This document shows, one piece after another, positions 28,389 to 36,948 of a DNA stretch of 64,000 nt. Position numbers and translations under genes: made by a program. The notes under the pieces were generated by a model. The model was not told the origin of the DNA and made no database searches. It saw only the letters and a program-made list of their open reading frames with translations. This DNA is from Xanthomonas theicola (lineage in GTDB: Bacteria > Pseudomonadota > Gammaproteobacteria > Xanthomonadales > Xanthomonadaceae): assembly GCF_014236795.1 (NCBI RefSeq), contig NZ_CP049017.1:1838001-1902000 (forward strand), read 5' to 3'. Positions within the stretch are counted from its first letter, which is position 1; the number at the start of each line of letters is the position of its first letter.

Positions 28389-29294
28389 ATGGATCTGCTT
28401 CATCCGCAACTGGCCGCGTTCTCCGCCGTGCTCGAAGAGGGCAGCTTCGAGGCCGCCGCGCGCCGGCTGGCAGTGACCGCCTCGGCGGTATCGCAGCGGA
28501 TCAAGGCGCTGGAAGACCGGCTCGGGCAGGTACTGGTCGTACGCCAGGCGCCATGCCGGCCGACCTCGGCAGGCGAAAGGCTGCTGCGCCGGGTGCGGCC
28601 GATGCAGGCACTGGAGGCCGAGGCGATGGCCGACTTCCTGCCGGGCGAGGCCGACGCCGGACGCGCACGCAGCATCGCGATCGCGGTCAACGACGACTCG
28701 TTGCAGACCTGGTTCCTCGCCGCGCTGTCGTCCCTGCACCACGCGCATGGCTTCCTGTTCGACGTGCACGTGGACGACCAGGACCACACCCTGGAACTGC
28801 TGCGCAACGGCACGGTGCTCGGCGCCGTCACCTCCGCGAGCAAGCCGCTGCAGGGCTGCAACATCCAGCCCCTGGGCGCCATGCGTTACTACGCGATCGC
28901 CTCCCCGCAGTTCGTTGCGCGCTACTTCGCCCCAGGACTCAACGCGGCCGCGTTGGCGCAGGCGCCGATGGTGGTGTTCAACCGCAAGGACGATCTGCAG
29001 GCCCGTTTCGTGCGGCGCATCACCCGCACCCGGCTTGCCCCTCCCATCCACTACCTGCCGACCTCGACCGGCTTCGTCGAGGCCGCAGCGCGCGGCCTCG
29101 GATGGTGCCTCGCCCCAGAGCAACTGGTCATGCCGGCGCTGCGGGAGAAGAAGATCGGCGTCATCGACTCGCAACGCTGGCTCGACGTGCCGCTCTTCTG
29201 GCAGCACGCGGCAGTGCGCTCGAGCGTCCTGCAGCAGATCGGCCAGGCGCTGCGCACGGCGGTGGGCATGCAGGCTGTGCGGCAACGCGCGTGA
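28389..29294 (+). CDS. argP: LysR-type regulator of the ArgP/IciA group
   Basis: A 301-residue LysR regulator. The N-terminal winged HTH is LLHPQLAAFSAVLEEGSFEAAARRLAVTASAVSQRIKALEDRLGQ, the substrate-binding domain follows, and PTSTGFVEAAARGLGWCLAPEQ near residue 225 is typical of ArgP. It senses Lys/Arg and activates argO. Only about 20 bp separate the IS200 right end from this ATG, so its native promoter and operator have been moved 1.6 kb away. Expression may now depend on a promoter within the insertion elements. Confidence 0.88.
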   Translation: MDLLHPQLAAFSAVLEEGSFEAAARRLAVTASAVSQRIKALEDRLGQVLVVRQAPCRPTSAGERLLRRVRPMQALEAEAMADFLPGEADAGRARSIAIAVNDDSLQTWFLAALSSLHHAHGFLFDVHVDDQDHTLELLRNGTVLGAVTSASKPLQGCNIQPLGAMRYYAIASPQFVARYFAPGLNAAALAQAPMVVFNRKDDLQARFVRRITRTRLAPPIHYLPTSTGFVEAAARGLGWCLAPEQLVMPALREKKIGVIDSQRWLDVPLFWQHAAVRSSVLQQIGQALRTAVGMQAVRQRA

Positions 29295-29468
29295 GCCGGA
29301 GCGCCTAGTCGCGATCGCGGATCGGTGCGGCGGCCAGGCAGCCCCGCTGTCGTCGCCATGCCCACGGCAGCCATGTTCGACGCCATGTCGTCACCATCAT
29401 TGCCGGAGGAGGTCTCAGGCATTTGCGAAGAAATCGCCTGAAGAAGCGAGCCGATGCAGCGACTCGAA
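29295..29468. other. host sequence between argP and prophage attachment site
   Basis: 174 bp with no gene; the last host segment before the prophage junction. No clear terminator for argP is seen. Confidence 0.4.
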
Positions 29469-29514
29469 TGGTGGGCCGTGATGGATTCGAACCATCGACC
29501 AAAAGATTAAAAGT
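29469..29514 (-). other. left attachment site: 3' fragment of tRNA-Lys(TTT)
   Basis: On the minus strand these bases read GACTTTTAATC, then a T-arm GATGGTTCGAATCCATC with a perfect five-base stem, and end CACGGCCCACCA. That is the anticodon loop (TTT) through the 3' CCA of tRNA-Lys. The 5' half of the tRNA does not follow to the right, where the sequence no longer pairs. This is the expected structure where a phage integrated into the 3' end of tRNA-Lys; the restored full tRNA should be at the far right end with the integrase. Confidence 0.8.
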
Positions 29515-29707
29515 CTCGTCCCGTCAGCTTTCCAGCCAAGGCTTAGAGGGACGTTCGTTTTCAGGAGGCAGCGCCGTGGAACCATTGGGGCGCAATGGGT
29601 GCTCTCGTTGTTTTCAGGAGCAGGCGAGCGGCGCACGCTTGATGTCGGCCGGCGGTCGGCAGCTCCAGATTGGACAGGGTGCGATGGTGGGTCGGAGGTT
29701 TCTGACC
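29515..29707. other. non-coding phage end next to the attachment site
   Basis: Nearly 200 bp between the tRNA fragment and the tail-spike stop. It contains a repeated TTTTCAGGAG (around 29559 and 29611) and no convincing gene. It could hold arm-type integrase sites; nothing specific is recognised. Confidence 0.4.
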
Positions 29708-31711
29708 CTACCCCACCCGCTTGATGACCCGCACCCACCACTTGCCGGCCTGGATGCTCAGCGCGCCCGCGGCGACCTTGGCGACGTTGATGCGGACCTT
29801 GCCGGCGGCCTCCAAGTAGGGCGTGACCACGACCCCAGGCAGCGGCACCGTGCACGACACGATCATGGCGTCCCCGAACGCGACATCCGGCGCGCTGCCG
29901 TCCAGGTTCGCTCCGATGGTGTACACCGCCGGATCGCTCGCGCCGCCCTGGAAGTCGATTGCACCCTGCGCGAAACCGTAGGCCGTTCCGTTCAAGCACT
30001 GGCCGTTGTTGTTCGCCGCGGTATCCCAACGGAACACATTGCCGATGAAGGACGGGTTGATGTACGTGCCGGTGGTGATGTAGTTCTTGCTGACGCGGTT
30101 CCCCGTGGCGGCGAGGTAAGGGGTATTGATGAACCCGGCGCTGCCGCTGACCATGTCGCCGACAGAATTGTGGTAGACGCGCAGGTGGGTCACGTTCTCG
30201 CTCGCGGTCGGCGAGTCGATCATGTAGTAGCCGGCATAACCGCAGTCGGTGATGCGGTTCTCGCTGATATCCAGCTGGTACGCCCCATTGTCGCCGCCGC
30301 CGATCATGATCGCGTTGAAGCCGCCGGCGAGCGTGTTGTTGTGCACGCGCGAGTTCCACACCGACGCCAGGCCGATGAGGAAGCTGGTGCGCTTGCGGCG
30401 CGACACCAGGACGTTGTTCGAGATGTTGATATTTTTCGACCAGCGCGAGACGTTGATCAGGCATTTGCCGAAATCGCCGATCGTGTTGCCGCTGATCGTG
30501 ACACTGTCCTGCACCTCGCCGGCATTGAGGTTGACCAGCGCGATGGCGTCGTGCTGCGCGCAGCCGGTGCCCAGGTTCGTGATGCGGTTATCGTTGATGG
30601 TGCCGTCGAAGCAGTTGGAGCGCAGCAGGATGCCCGTGCAGTCCGCCGCGCCGCTGGCCGTGACCGTGTTGTCGTTGACCGAGAAACCGGACGCGTAGTT
30701 GATCTCCACGCACACGTCGATGCTCTCGCTCATCGAGAACGTGTTGCCGTCCACCTGCACGTCCTTGGCCTGCAGCGACGTATCGCCCAGGATGTAGACC
30801 ATGTTCTGGTCGGCGTAGGGCAGCGTATTGCGGAACTGGCAGTTCACGACCTTGATGCGCTCCATGGTGGTCGTGTAGGTGCTGATCCCGCCGAAGTAGA
30901 GGCCCGGCACGTTCGCGTTGTCCTCGATGATGCAGTCGGAGAACGCGACATCGGTGAACAGCTTCCCGGTGCCAGCGGTCGCGCCCAGCGCGGCACCGCC
31001 GCCGGTGCCCATCGACTGCGACCCCCACTCGAAGATGCGGCACCGGGTGAACGAAACGCGCTGCACAGACCCGCCGCGCAGGTGCAGGCCGAACAGCGCC
31101 TGGCCGGCGGGGTCAGTGCTGGTCTGCACCCGCAGCGTGCCGCGCAGGCCGATGCCCTCGACGTGGAAGTCGGACAGGTCGCCCACGGACTTGATGCCGT
31201 AGGCGCCCGGCGGCCGCGCCACGTTGACCTGCGGGAAGGACAGGACCGACAGGGCGTAGCCCTGGCCGAACCACTGCTGTCCTGATCGCGCGACCAGGCC
31301 GGTGTTGATGTACGTGCCCGCGGGGAACCATAGGCAAGCCGCGCCGCTGTCGATCGCCGCCTGCAGGGCGGCAGTGTCGTTGGTCGTTCCATCGCCCTTC
31401 GCGCCGAAGTCCTTCACCGACAGGAAATCCGCCAGCTTGGCGCCCACCGTGCGCGCCACAGCGCCCGCCATGGCCAGCTTCGTGCCCACCAAGGTGCTGC
31501 CGGCACCGGCGGCCAGCTGCGAGACCGAATTGCCGGCAAGGAGCGCTTTCAGGCTTGGCACCTCGATCGCGTCGCCGTCGGGGTTGTTGATCGTCGCCAC
31601 CTCTGCGTCCGTGGTGAAAAACCCCATCTGCTGCGCGGTGAACACGTTGTACTTCCCGACCAGGCCGGCTATGTCGCTGGCCAGCTGTGCGTTCGTCACG
31701 TCGTCGGCCAT
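29708..31711 (-). CDS. tail spike/fibre with pectate-lyase-like beta-helix
   Basis: 667 residues. The first ~110 residues are an N-terminal virion-anchor region (ADDVTNAQLASDIAGLV). At about residue 95 comes VKDFGAKGDGTTNDTAALQAAID, the hallmark start of the pectate-lyase-3 right-handed beta-helix found in phage depolymerases. A long run of Asn/Gly/Thr-rich repeats follows (VDGNTFSMSESIDVCVEIN, VSGNTIGD-like turns), then a small C-terminal domain. Such spikes bind and often cleave surface polysaccharide, so it may set host range on the Xanthomonas capsule or LPS. Stop and start are shared with the J-like gene as TAATG. Confidence 0.85.
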   Translation of the reverse strand: MADDVTNAQLASDIAGLVGKYNVFTAQQMGFFTTDAEVATINNPDGDAIEVPSLKALLAGNSVSQLAAGAGSTLVGTKLAMAGAVARTVGAKLADFLSVKDFGAKGDGTTNDTAALQAAIDSGAACLWFPAGTYINTGLVARSGQQWFGQGYALSVLSFPQVNVARPPGAYGIKSVGDLSDFHVEGIGLRGTLRVQTSTDPAGQALFGLHLRGGSVQRVSFTRCRIFEWGSQSMGTGGGAALGATAGTGKLFTDVAFSDCIIEDNANVPGLYFGGISTYTTTMERIKVVNCQFRNTLPYADQNMVYILGDTSLQAKDVQVDGNTFSMSESIDVCVEINYASGFSVNDNTVTASGAADCTGILLRSNCFDGTINDNRITNLGTGCAQHDAIALVNLNAGEVQDSVTISGNTIGDFGKCLINVSRWSKNINISNNVLVSRRKRTSFLIGLASVWNSRVHNNTLAGGFNAIMIGGGDNGAYQLDISENRITDCGYAGYYMIDSPTASENVTHLRVYHNSVGDMVSGSAGFINTPYLAATGNRVSKNYITTGTYINPSFIGNVFRWDTAANNNGQCLNGTAYGFAQGAIDFQGGASDPAVYTIGANLDGSAPDVAFGDAMIVSCTVPLPGVVVTPYLEAAGKVRINVAKVAAGALSIQAGKWWVRVIKRVG

Positions 31712-34700
31712 TACCGGACCCCCATTGCGATGCCGCCCATGGCGGTGAAAAGGAAATTGCCGCTACGCAGGTTGGCGTCGCCGGCGCGCACTCGGTAGTT
31801 CTGAGCGGTGGTGGTGGCCGCGTCGGAGATCGTGATCGAGATGGTCGCGTTCTCCCTGCCGCCCAGGTAGTGCATTTTGTTCTTCAACGTCACCCAGCCG
31901 GTGCCGACCTGGCGGTCCACAAACCAGTTGCCTCGCGCCGGGTCGCCGCCGTTGTTCTCCACGTCCAGCGTGAGCTGCAGGAACGGTACATGCGACTCGC
32001 CGTCCAGCAACGGCGCGCCGAGGGTGAACGCGTAGACCACCGCGTTGGATGCCGCGTTGACACTGCCGGCCCATGACGCGATTGTCTTCTTCTGCACTTC
32101 GCCGATGATCTTGTTGCCGAAGATGTTCCCGCGCACCGTCACGTCGCCGCCGAACTGGGCCGTGCCGTCCTTGAGGATGCGCCAGCCGGTATAGACGCCG
32201 CTGGTGGTGTTCCACGCGAAGTTATCGGAGCGGATCTCGTTGCCGATCTTGGCGTTGGTGATCGACCCGTCCTTGATCATCGCTGCATTTATGTAGACGA
32301 TGCCGCCCACGACCTGGAAGGGCTTGTAGTAGTTGCCGTCGGACGCGGTGGTCATGAACGCCAATCCGTCGGCGAGCATCACGATTTGCGACTGCGTCAC
32401 GCCGTTGTAGATGTCGATGCCCAGGCCGATGCCGGCAAGGTAGCGCCGGCCGTTGGCGTCCAGCTGCACCTTGATGTTGTAATACGCGCTGAGGTCACCG
32501 TTGATGTTGGTGATCGCCTCGCTGTGCTGCTGCACCGTCGCGCGCAGGTCGCCGGTCTGCGCGCCCACTTGTTCGGTCACCATGGCCCTGGCCTGGCCTG
32601 CGTCGATCTTGGTCTCACGCAGTTCGGCGATGTACGCGCGGTTCTGGACCTCCCGGCCATTGATCTGGCTGATATTGATTTCTTGCTGGATCACCGCGGC
32701 CGAGTATTGGTCCACTTGCTCGATCGCCTTGGTCAGGCGCTGCTCATTCAACGACAGCTGCTGCACGATCTCGACCAGCTCCTGCCCCAGGTTCTTGGCC
32801 AGCACCTTCTGCAGCGTGAGCATCTTGTTGGACAGGGTGCCGCTGGTGTTCATCGAGCGGAACGCGAACGTCCAGCTCCCAGCCGCCGGCGCGGTCGATT
32901 CGAAGGCGATGGCGTGGTAGCCGTCGGCATCGCCGAGCGGCGTCATGTCCACCCAGTTGGGCGTCGGCACGCTGCCGGCGATGTAGCGCACCTGCACGCC
33001 AGCGAAGTCCGGCGACTGGATCGTGGTGGCGTTGAAGCCCCAGGAATAGCGCCGGATGCCGCCGGCCAGTTCCTCGATCTGCGCGAAGTCCACGTTCACC
33101 GGCGCCGAGCCGGCGCCGGTCGTGGTGTAGGTGCCGGACACCGACACGCCCTGCAGGCCGTCCGGATTGAATGGCCGCACCACCACGGCGTAGGTGCCGG
33201 CGCCGGGGATGCGCCACCGCGCGGTGCGGGTGGTGGTCTCGGCCACCTGCTCCAGCTCCAGATTGCCGTCCAGGTCCGACAGTACGACCGTGCGACCCAC
33301 CGGGCCGCTGATCGAGAACGTGGCCTGCAGCTCGGTGTACACGGTGTCGCCCTGTACTACCTGGTTCTCGGTCACCCGCAAGTCGCTGGCCACTGGCCGG
33401 GTTTGCAACAGAGACTGATTGGGCGGCCGGATGTACTCGCCCGTCTTGACGTAGACCCACAGCTCGGGCGGCTCCGGGACCACGGTCACCTTGGCGCCTT
33501 GCAGCTCGCTCTCCGGCGAGATAGCCACCACGCGCACCCGATACCCCGGCGTCTGCTTGAAGTCGTAGATCCAGATCGTGTCTTGTGCCGGGTTGTCGTC
33601 GGCATCGCCGGGCAATGGGGCGTCGTTGGGCCACGGCTCGCCGAGCACGACGACATCCCGCTCGCCGGCGAACGGCTGGATGGTGAAGACGCGGTACACG
33701 CGTTCGCCGGGGATGCGCAGGCCGATGTAGGCGTTGCCGGATGCCGGCGGCGGCACCGGGTCGTCCAGCTGCAGCGTCACCACGCGGCCGGCACCCATGA
33801 CGGCCTGGCGGATGCGGCCGCCGTAGCCCCACTGCGTCAGATCGTGCTGCAGCGCCAGCATCGACAAACGGCGGTAGCTGAGGAACTCGATATCGGTGCT
33901 GTAGCTGATTTCCTTGTACTGGTAGAGCGACTGCCCCAGGTGGTAGCGCGCCATCTCCGCGGCGCGCGCCTCGTCGGTTATGCCCTCGCCCGTGATCCGG
34001 GCAGGGTTGAGCATGGCCTCGACCCCCGGCGCGGCCACTCGCAGGGTCTTGGTCTCCCACGTCGCACGATCGTAGTAGGTGTATTCGATGCCGTCGGCGG
34101 CGTTCGCCAGGGTGTAGTCCACCTGGAACGACGCCTTCTTGATCGTCGCCATGTTGACGATGCCCGACAGCGGCTGCCCATCGCCGGCCCAGGCCACCGA
34201 GAACCGGCCGCCGGCCCAGGTCTTTTCCCCGAAGCCGGCCAGGGCGACGGCATCCATGACATCGTCGTGGCTGCGCGCGTCGCGCACCCAAAAGTCATAC
34301 GTGTAGCCGTTTGCCTCGCAGTGGGCCATGAAGCCCTTGAACGCCTCGATATCGATCTGCTCGTCGGTCAGACCCATCCCGGCGATCAGCTTTCCGTTTT
34401 CGCCGCGGAAGCCGCGCGCGTAGGCCAGCATCTGCGCGCCGGGGTTGGACGTGCCGGTCTCCCGTGTCGTGGCCACGGTCCACGCGCCATCGCGCCAGAA
34501 CGGTATCGCCCGCTGGTGCGCGACACAGCGCACCTCGTCCAGAGATCCGCTCAGCTGGCCAGTGGCCTTGATCCGCAAGCCGATGCGCGCGATGCCGGCG
34601 TAGGTCGCCGTGTCGCGCTGCACGCTGGTCATCGAGGACCAGGTGAATTTGGCGGTGGCGCCGCTGCCATCGGTGTTCAGGCCGGCAATGCGCACGCGCA

Positions 34701-35748
34701 CGTCGTACTGCCCTTCCGCCACATCGGCCGCGATCGAGACCCGCTGGGTGTTCTGGTCGTCGTTTTGGACAGTGCGCGTGCCCAGCATCTGCCATGCGTC
34801 GGTGCCGGTCGGGCAATACTGGACCTGGATCGTCTCCTTGTTCGTTTTGGGCTTGCCCTTGCTGGTCGTGTCCAACAGGAGGAATTCCATTTCCACCTGG
34901 ACCCGGATGGTGCCGGCCGAGGTGGTACGAAGCACCCACGCGCTGGGCACACCCTTCTTCTCGTCGGTATCCAGCTCACCACCGGCGACGGTGTCGGCAT
35001 TGCTGTAGAGCGGGATCTGCTGTTGTGGCATGCCAGGCATGCCAGCGGTGAACACCTGCACGCCCTCGAACGAGGACAGCAGCGCATCCCCGTTGTACAT
35101 CGTGTCGATGCGATCGACGTTGATGCCCGGCGACAGCACTATGCTCAGGTACTGATCGTTCGCCTCGTAGGCCGTATACGGCAGACTCGCGATGTCCGGC
35201 GCGATGCGCACCGAGCCGAACAGCAAGCCGAGCGGTTCATACGGTCGGGACTGATTGCGGGATCCGCTGAGCGAGAAGACGCTGTCCGCGCTTGCACCAG
35301 ACGCGGATTCCAGCTTAGGCCCGAGTACCTTGTTGATGACGATGGAGCCGGCGACGTACACCGCAGTGGCGGCGAGCGCGCCGTAGCTCCCAGCAACGTA
35401 GCCGGCACCCCACGCGCCCGCGGTCGCCGCGCCGAAGCCGAAGGTGAAGTAGATCAGCGCCGCGTAGGCCACGATGTACAGCGCGTTCTTTCCGACCGCG
35501 CCGCGTACCTCGATCACCTGGCCATCCTTGGGCTTCACGTGGTGCCACAGGTGGCGCGGCACGATGCGCCCGCCGATAGCGACGGTCCACTGCTCGCCGT
35601 CCAGATCGGTAATGTGGCGCTGCAGGAACAGGTACAAGCTTTCCCCCGGCCGCAGGTCCATCGGGATGTGGCGTTGCCCGTCCAGCAGCACCGGGTGCGG
35701 CGTCACGACCAGCTGCCCATCCAGCGGCTTGGCATCCATCAGACCCAT
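31711..35748 (-). CDS. tail tip attachment protein, gpJ-like, with gpI-like N-terminus
   Basis: 1345 residues. Residues ~1-85 resemble the ubiquitin-like gpI tail-assembly domain (GESLYLFLQRHI, EQWTVAIGGRIVPRHLW). A glycine/alanine-rich hydrophobic segment (LYIVAYAALIYFTFGFGAATAGAWG) follows, then gpJ hub domains, fibronectin-like modules (~780-960) and a coiled-coil region near residues 990-1070 leading into a DUF1983-like C-terminus. In lambda, I and J are separate proteins; here they appear fused. gpJ binds the outer-membrane receptor and starts tail assembly. Confidence 0.88.
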   Translation of the reverse strand: MGLMDAKPLDGQLVVTPHPVLLDGQRHIPMDLRPGESLYLFLQRHITDLDGEQWTVAIGGRIVPRHLWHHVKPKDGQVIEVRGAVGKNALYIVAYAALIYFTFGFGAATAGAWGAGYVAGSYGALAATAVYVAGSIVINKVLGPKLESASGASADSVFSLSGSRNQSRPYEPLGLLFGSVRIAPDIASLPYTAYEANDQYLSIVLSPGINVDRIDTMYNGDALLSSFEGVQVFTAGMPGMPQQQIPLYSNADTVAGGELDTDEKKGVPSAWVLRTTSAGTIRVQVEMEFLLLDTTSKGKPKTNKETIQVQYCPTGTDAWQMLGTRTVQNDDQNTQRVSIAADVAEGQYDVRVRIAGLNTDGSGATAKFTWSSMTSVQRDTATYAGIARIGLRIKATGQLSGSLDEVRCVAHQRAIPFWRDGAWTVATTRETGTSNPGAQMLAYARGFRGENGKLIAGMGLTDEQIDIEAFKGFMAHCEANGYTYDFWVRDARSHDDVMDAVALAGFGEKTWAGGRFSVAWAGDGQPLSGIVNMATIKKASFQVDYTLANAADGIEYTYYDRATWETKTLRVAAPGVEAMLNPARITGEGITDEARAAEMARYHLGQSLYQYKEISYSTDIEFLSYRRLSMLALQHDLTQWGYGGRIRQAVMGAGRVVTLQLDDPVPPPASGNAYIGLRIPGERVYRVFTIQPFAGERDVVVLGEPWPNDAPLPGDADDNPAQDTIWIYDFKQTPGYRVRVVAISPESELQGAKVTVVPEPPELWVYVKTGEYIRPPNQSLLQTRPVASDLRVTENQVVQGDTVYTELQATFSISGPVGRTVVLSDLDGNLELEQVAETTTRTARWRIPGAGTYAVVVRPFNPDGLQGVSVSGTYTTTGAGSAPVNVDFAQIEELAGGIRRYSWGFNATTIQSPDFAGVQVRYIAGSVPTPNWVDMTPLGDADGYHAIAFESTAPAAGSWTFAFRSMNTSGTLSNKMLTLQKVLAKNLGQELVEIVQQLSLNEQRLTKAIEQVDQYSAAVIQQEINISQINGREVQNRAYIAELRETKIDAGQARAMVTEQVGAQTGDLRATVQQHSEAITNINGDLSAYYNIKVQLDANGRRYLAGIGLGIDIYNGVTQSQIVMLADGLAFMTTASDGNYYKPFQVVGGIVYINAAMIKDGSITNAKIGNEIRSDNFAWNTTSGVYTGWRILKDGTAQFGGDVTVRGNIFGNKIIGEVQKKTIASWAGSVNAASNAVVYAFTLGAPLLDGESHVPFLQLTLDVENNGGDPARGNWFVDRQVGTGWVTLKNKMHYLGGRENATISITISDAATTTAQNYRVRAGDANLRSGNFLFTAMGGIAMGVR

Positions 35749-36131
35749 CGGTAGAACCCTTCAATGCGTGCACCAAAATCAGCCAGTTCGCGTGCGCGGT
35801 GCAGCACGCTCAGGCCCAGGCGACTGTTTGTGTGCAGCACCCAGCCCTCGTGCGCGAGGTGGAAGTAGGTGCCGGCGTGGCCTGGGCGCGGACGGCCCCT
35901 GTCGAACATCAGCACCAGGTCGCCGTCCGACGGCCGAGAAACCGGCTTGGCATACACGCGTGACATGGCCCCCATCACTGCCTGCCCTGCGATGCCGCGC
36001 GGGCGGTTGCTGGGCATGCACACGTGCCGGCCAAACAGTTCGCGCTGGACCAGCGCTACCAAGTCGGCGCAGTCCATCGCGCCTTCGTCGTAGGGAATAC
36101 CGGTGAACCGCTCCACCTGCTCGGCGCGCAT
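35739..36131 (-). CDS. tail-tip NlpC/P60-like peptidase (gpK-like)
   Basis: 130 residues with the C40 catalytic Cys in GAMDCADLVALVQ near residue 20 and the His in GTYFHLAHEGWVLH near residue 92. It lies directly before J, as gpK does in lambda. It probably opens murein during infection or helps tip assembly. The ATG overlaps the upstream stop (ATGA), and its own end overlaps the J start by 10 bp. Confidence 0.8.
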   Translation of the reverse strand: MRAEQVERFTGIPYDEGAMDCADLVALVQRELFGRHVCMPSNRPRGIAGQAVMGAMSRVYAKPVSRPSDGDLVLMFDRGRPRPGHAGTYFHLAHEGWVLHTNSRLGLSVLHRARELADFGARIEGFYRWV

Positions 36132-36595
36132 CACGAGAAGATGCCCGGCAGCGTGTACGGCGTGGCGCGCAGCTTCACCGCCTGCTGCCGCATGATGAAG
36201 TCCACGCCGGCGCTTGCCGTGGCCGTTGCTCCATTGACGCTTACGCCGGTCAGCGGCAGGTAGAACGTGCGCTCGATCGCGTTGGGGTCGGCGCGGTCGG
36301 AGATCAGTAGCTTGGCCATCACCGTTTCGTTGGGCTGCAAGCGCTCCAAGTCGTCGGTCATCCCGCGCCCGACGTTGTCGATCCGCAGCTGCGCCTTGGG
36401 CGTCTGCCCGGCGGTGTCCTCCGGCAGGGTGAAGCCGAACGGAAACCCGATGTACTCGTTGCCGTTGGACACCCAGTTGCGCGTGTCGTTGACCAGCCGC
36501 AGGGTGGCGGTGAAGGAGGGCGCCGACAGCTCTAAAAAGACCAAATCGCCCGACGTGTCGGTTACGCGCTGCTTGCGCTCGGTGAAACTGCTCAT
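36131..36595 (-). CDS. DUF1833-type tail protein (gpL-like position)
   Basis: 154 residues from ATG 36595, beginning MSSFTERKQRVTDTSGDLVFLE, with ATLRLVNDTRNW and LPLTGVSVNG. The pattern and position between the 118-residue protein and the C40 peptidase match the DUF1833 proteins of siphovirus tail tips. Biochemical role unknown; a structural tip component is likely. Confidence 0.7.
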   Translation of the reverse strand: MSSFTERKQRVTDTSGDLVFLELSAPSFTATLRLVNDTRNWVSNGNEYIGFPFGFTLPEDTAGQTPKAQLRIDNVGRGMTDDLERLQPNETVMAKLLISDRADPNAIERTFYLPLTGVSVNGATATASAGVDFIMRQQAVKLRATPYTLPGIFS

Positions 36596-36948
36596 CGCAT
36601 GTACTCGAAGGTGACATCTCGCTGGGCGCCAGGCGTGGTGCCAGGCACCAGCTGCAGCTTGCCGATCTTGCCGCTCTCGAAGCGAGCGCGGATCGTCCGA
36701 CCCGTCCGCGGATGCGCCATGTCGAACCAGTCGATCCGCTTGATGACCGTGAAGTACCAATCCTCAAAAGCTTCCGCATCGTCGAGCGTGGCGAAATCAA
36801 GCGTTGCCGGAAGCTTCATCACCACCTGCGAATTGCCGACGCGAAGCTTGGCCGGACCGCGCTCCATCTCGCTTTCAATAACCGCCGGGTCGAACTCTTC
36901 TCCATACGAGTCATAGAGGATGCCAACGTATCCAGGCAGAGATGCCAT
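36592..36948 (-). CDS. minor tail protein (gpM-like position)
   Basis: 118 residues: MASLPGYVGILYDSYGEEFDPAV at the start, and a WYFTVIKRIDWFDMAHPRTGRT segment. It follows the tape measure by an ATGA overlap and occupies the gpM place in the lambda order. I do not recognise the family by sequence; a tail-tip structural role is inferred from position only. Confidence 0.65.
   Translation of the reverse strand: MASLPGYVGILYDSYGEEFDPAVIESEMERGPAKLRVGNSQVVMKLPATLDFATLDDAEAFEDWYFTVIKRIDWFDMAHPRTGRTIRARFESGKIGKLQLVPGTTPGAQRDVTFEYMR

Noticed and set aside
32386..35754. 1122-residue open frame on the plus strand across the J gene
   Set aside because: It is the antisense of a strongly supported gpJ-like protein; its residue composition (His/Arg/Asp rich, no motifs) is what high-GC third positions produce in the opposite strand.
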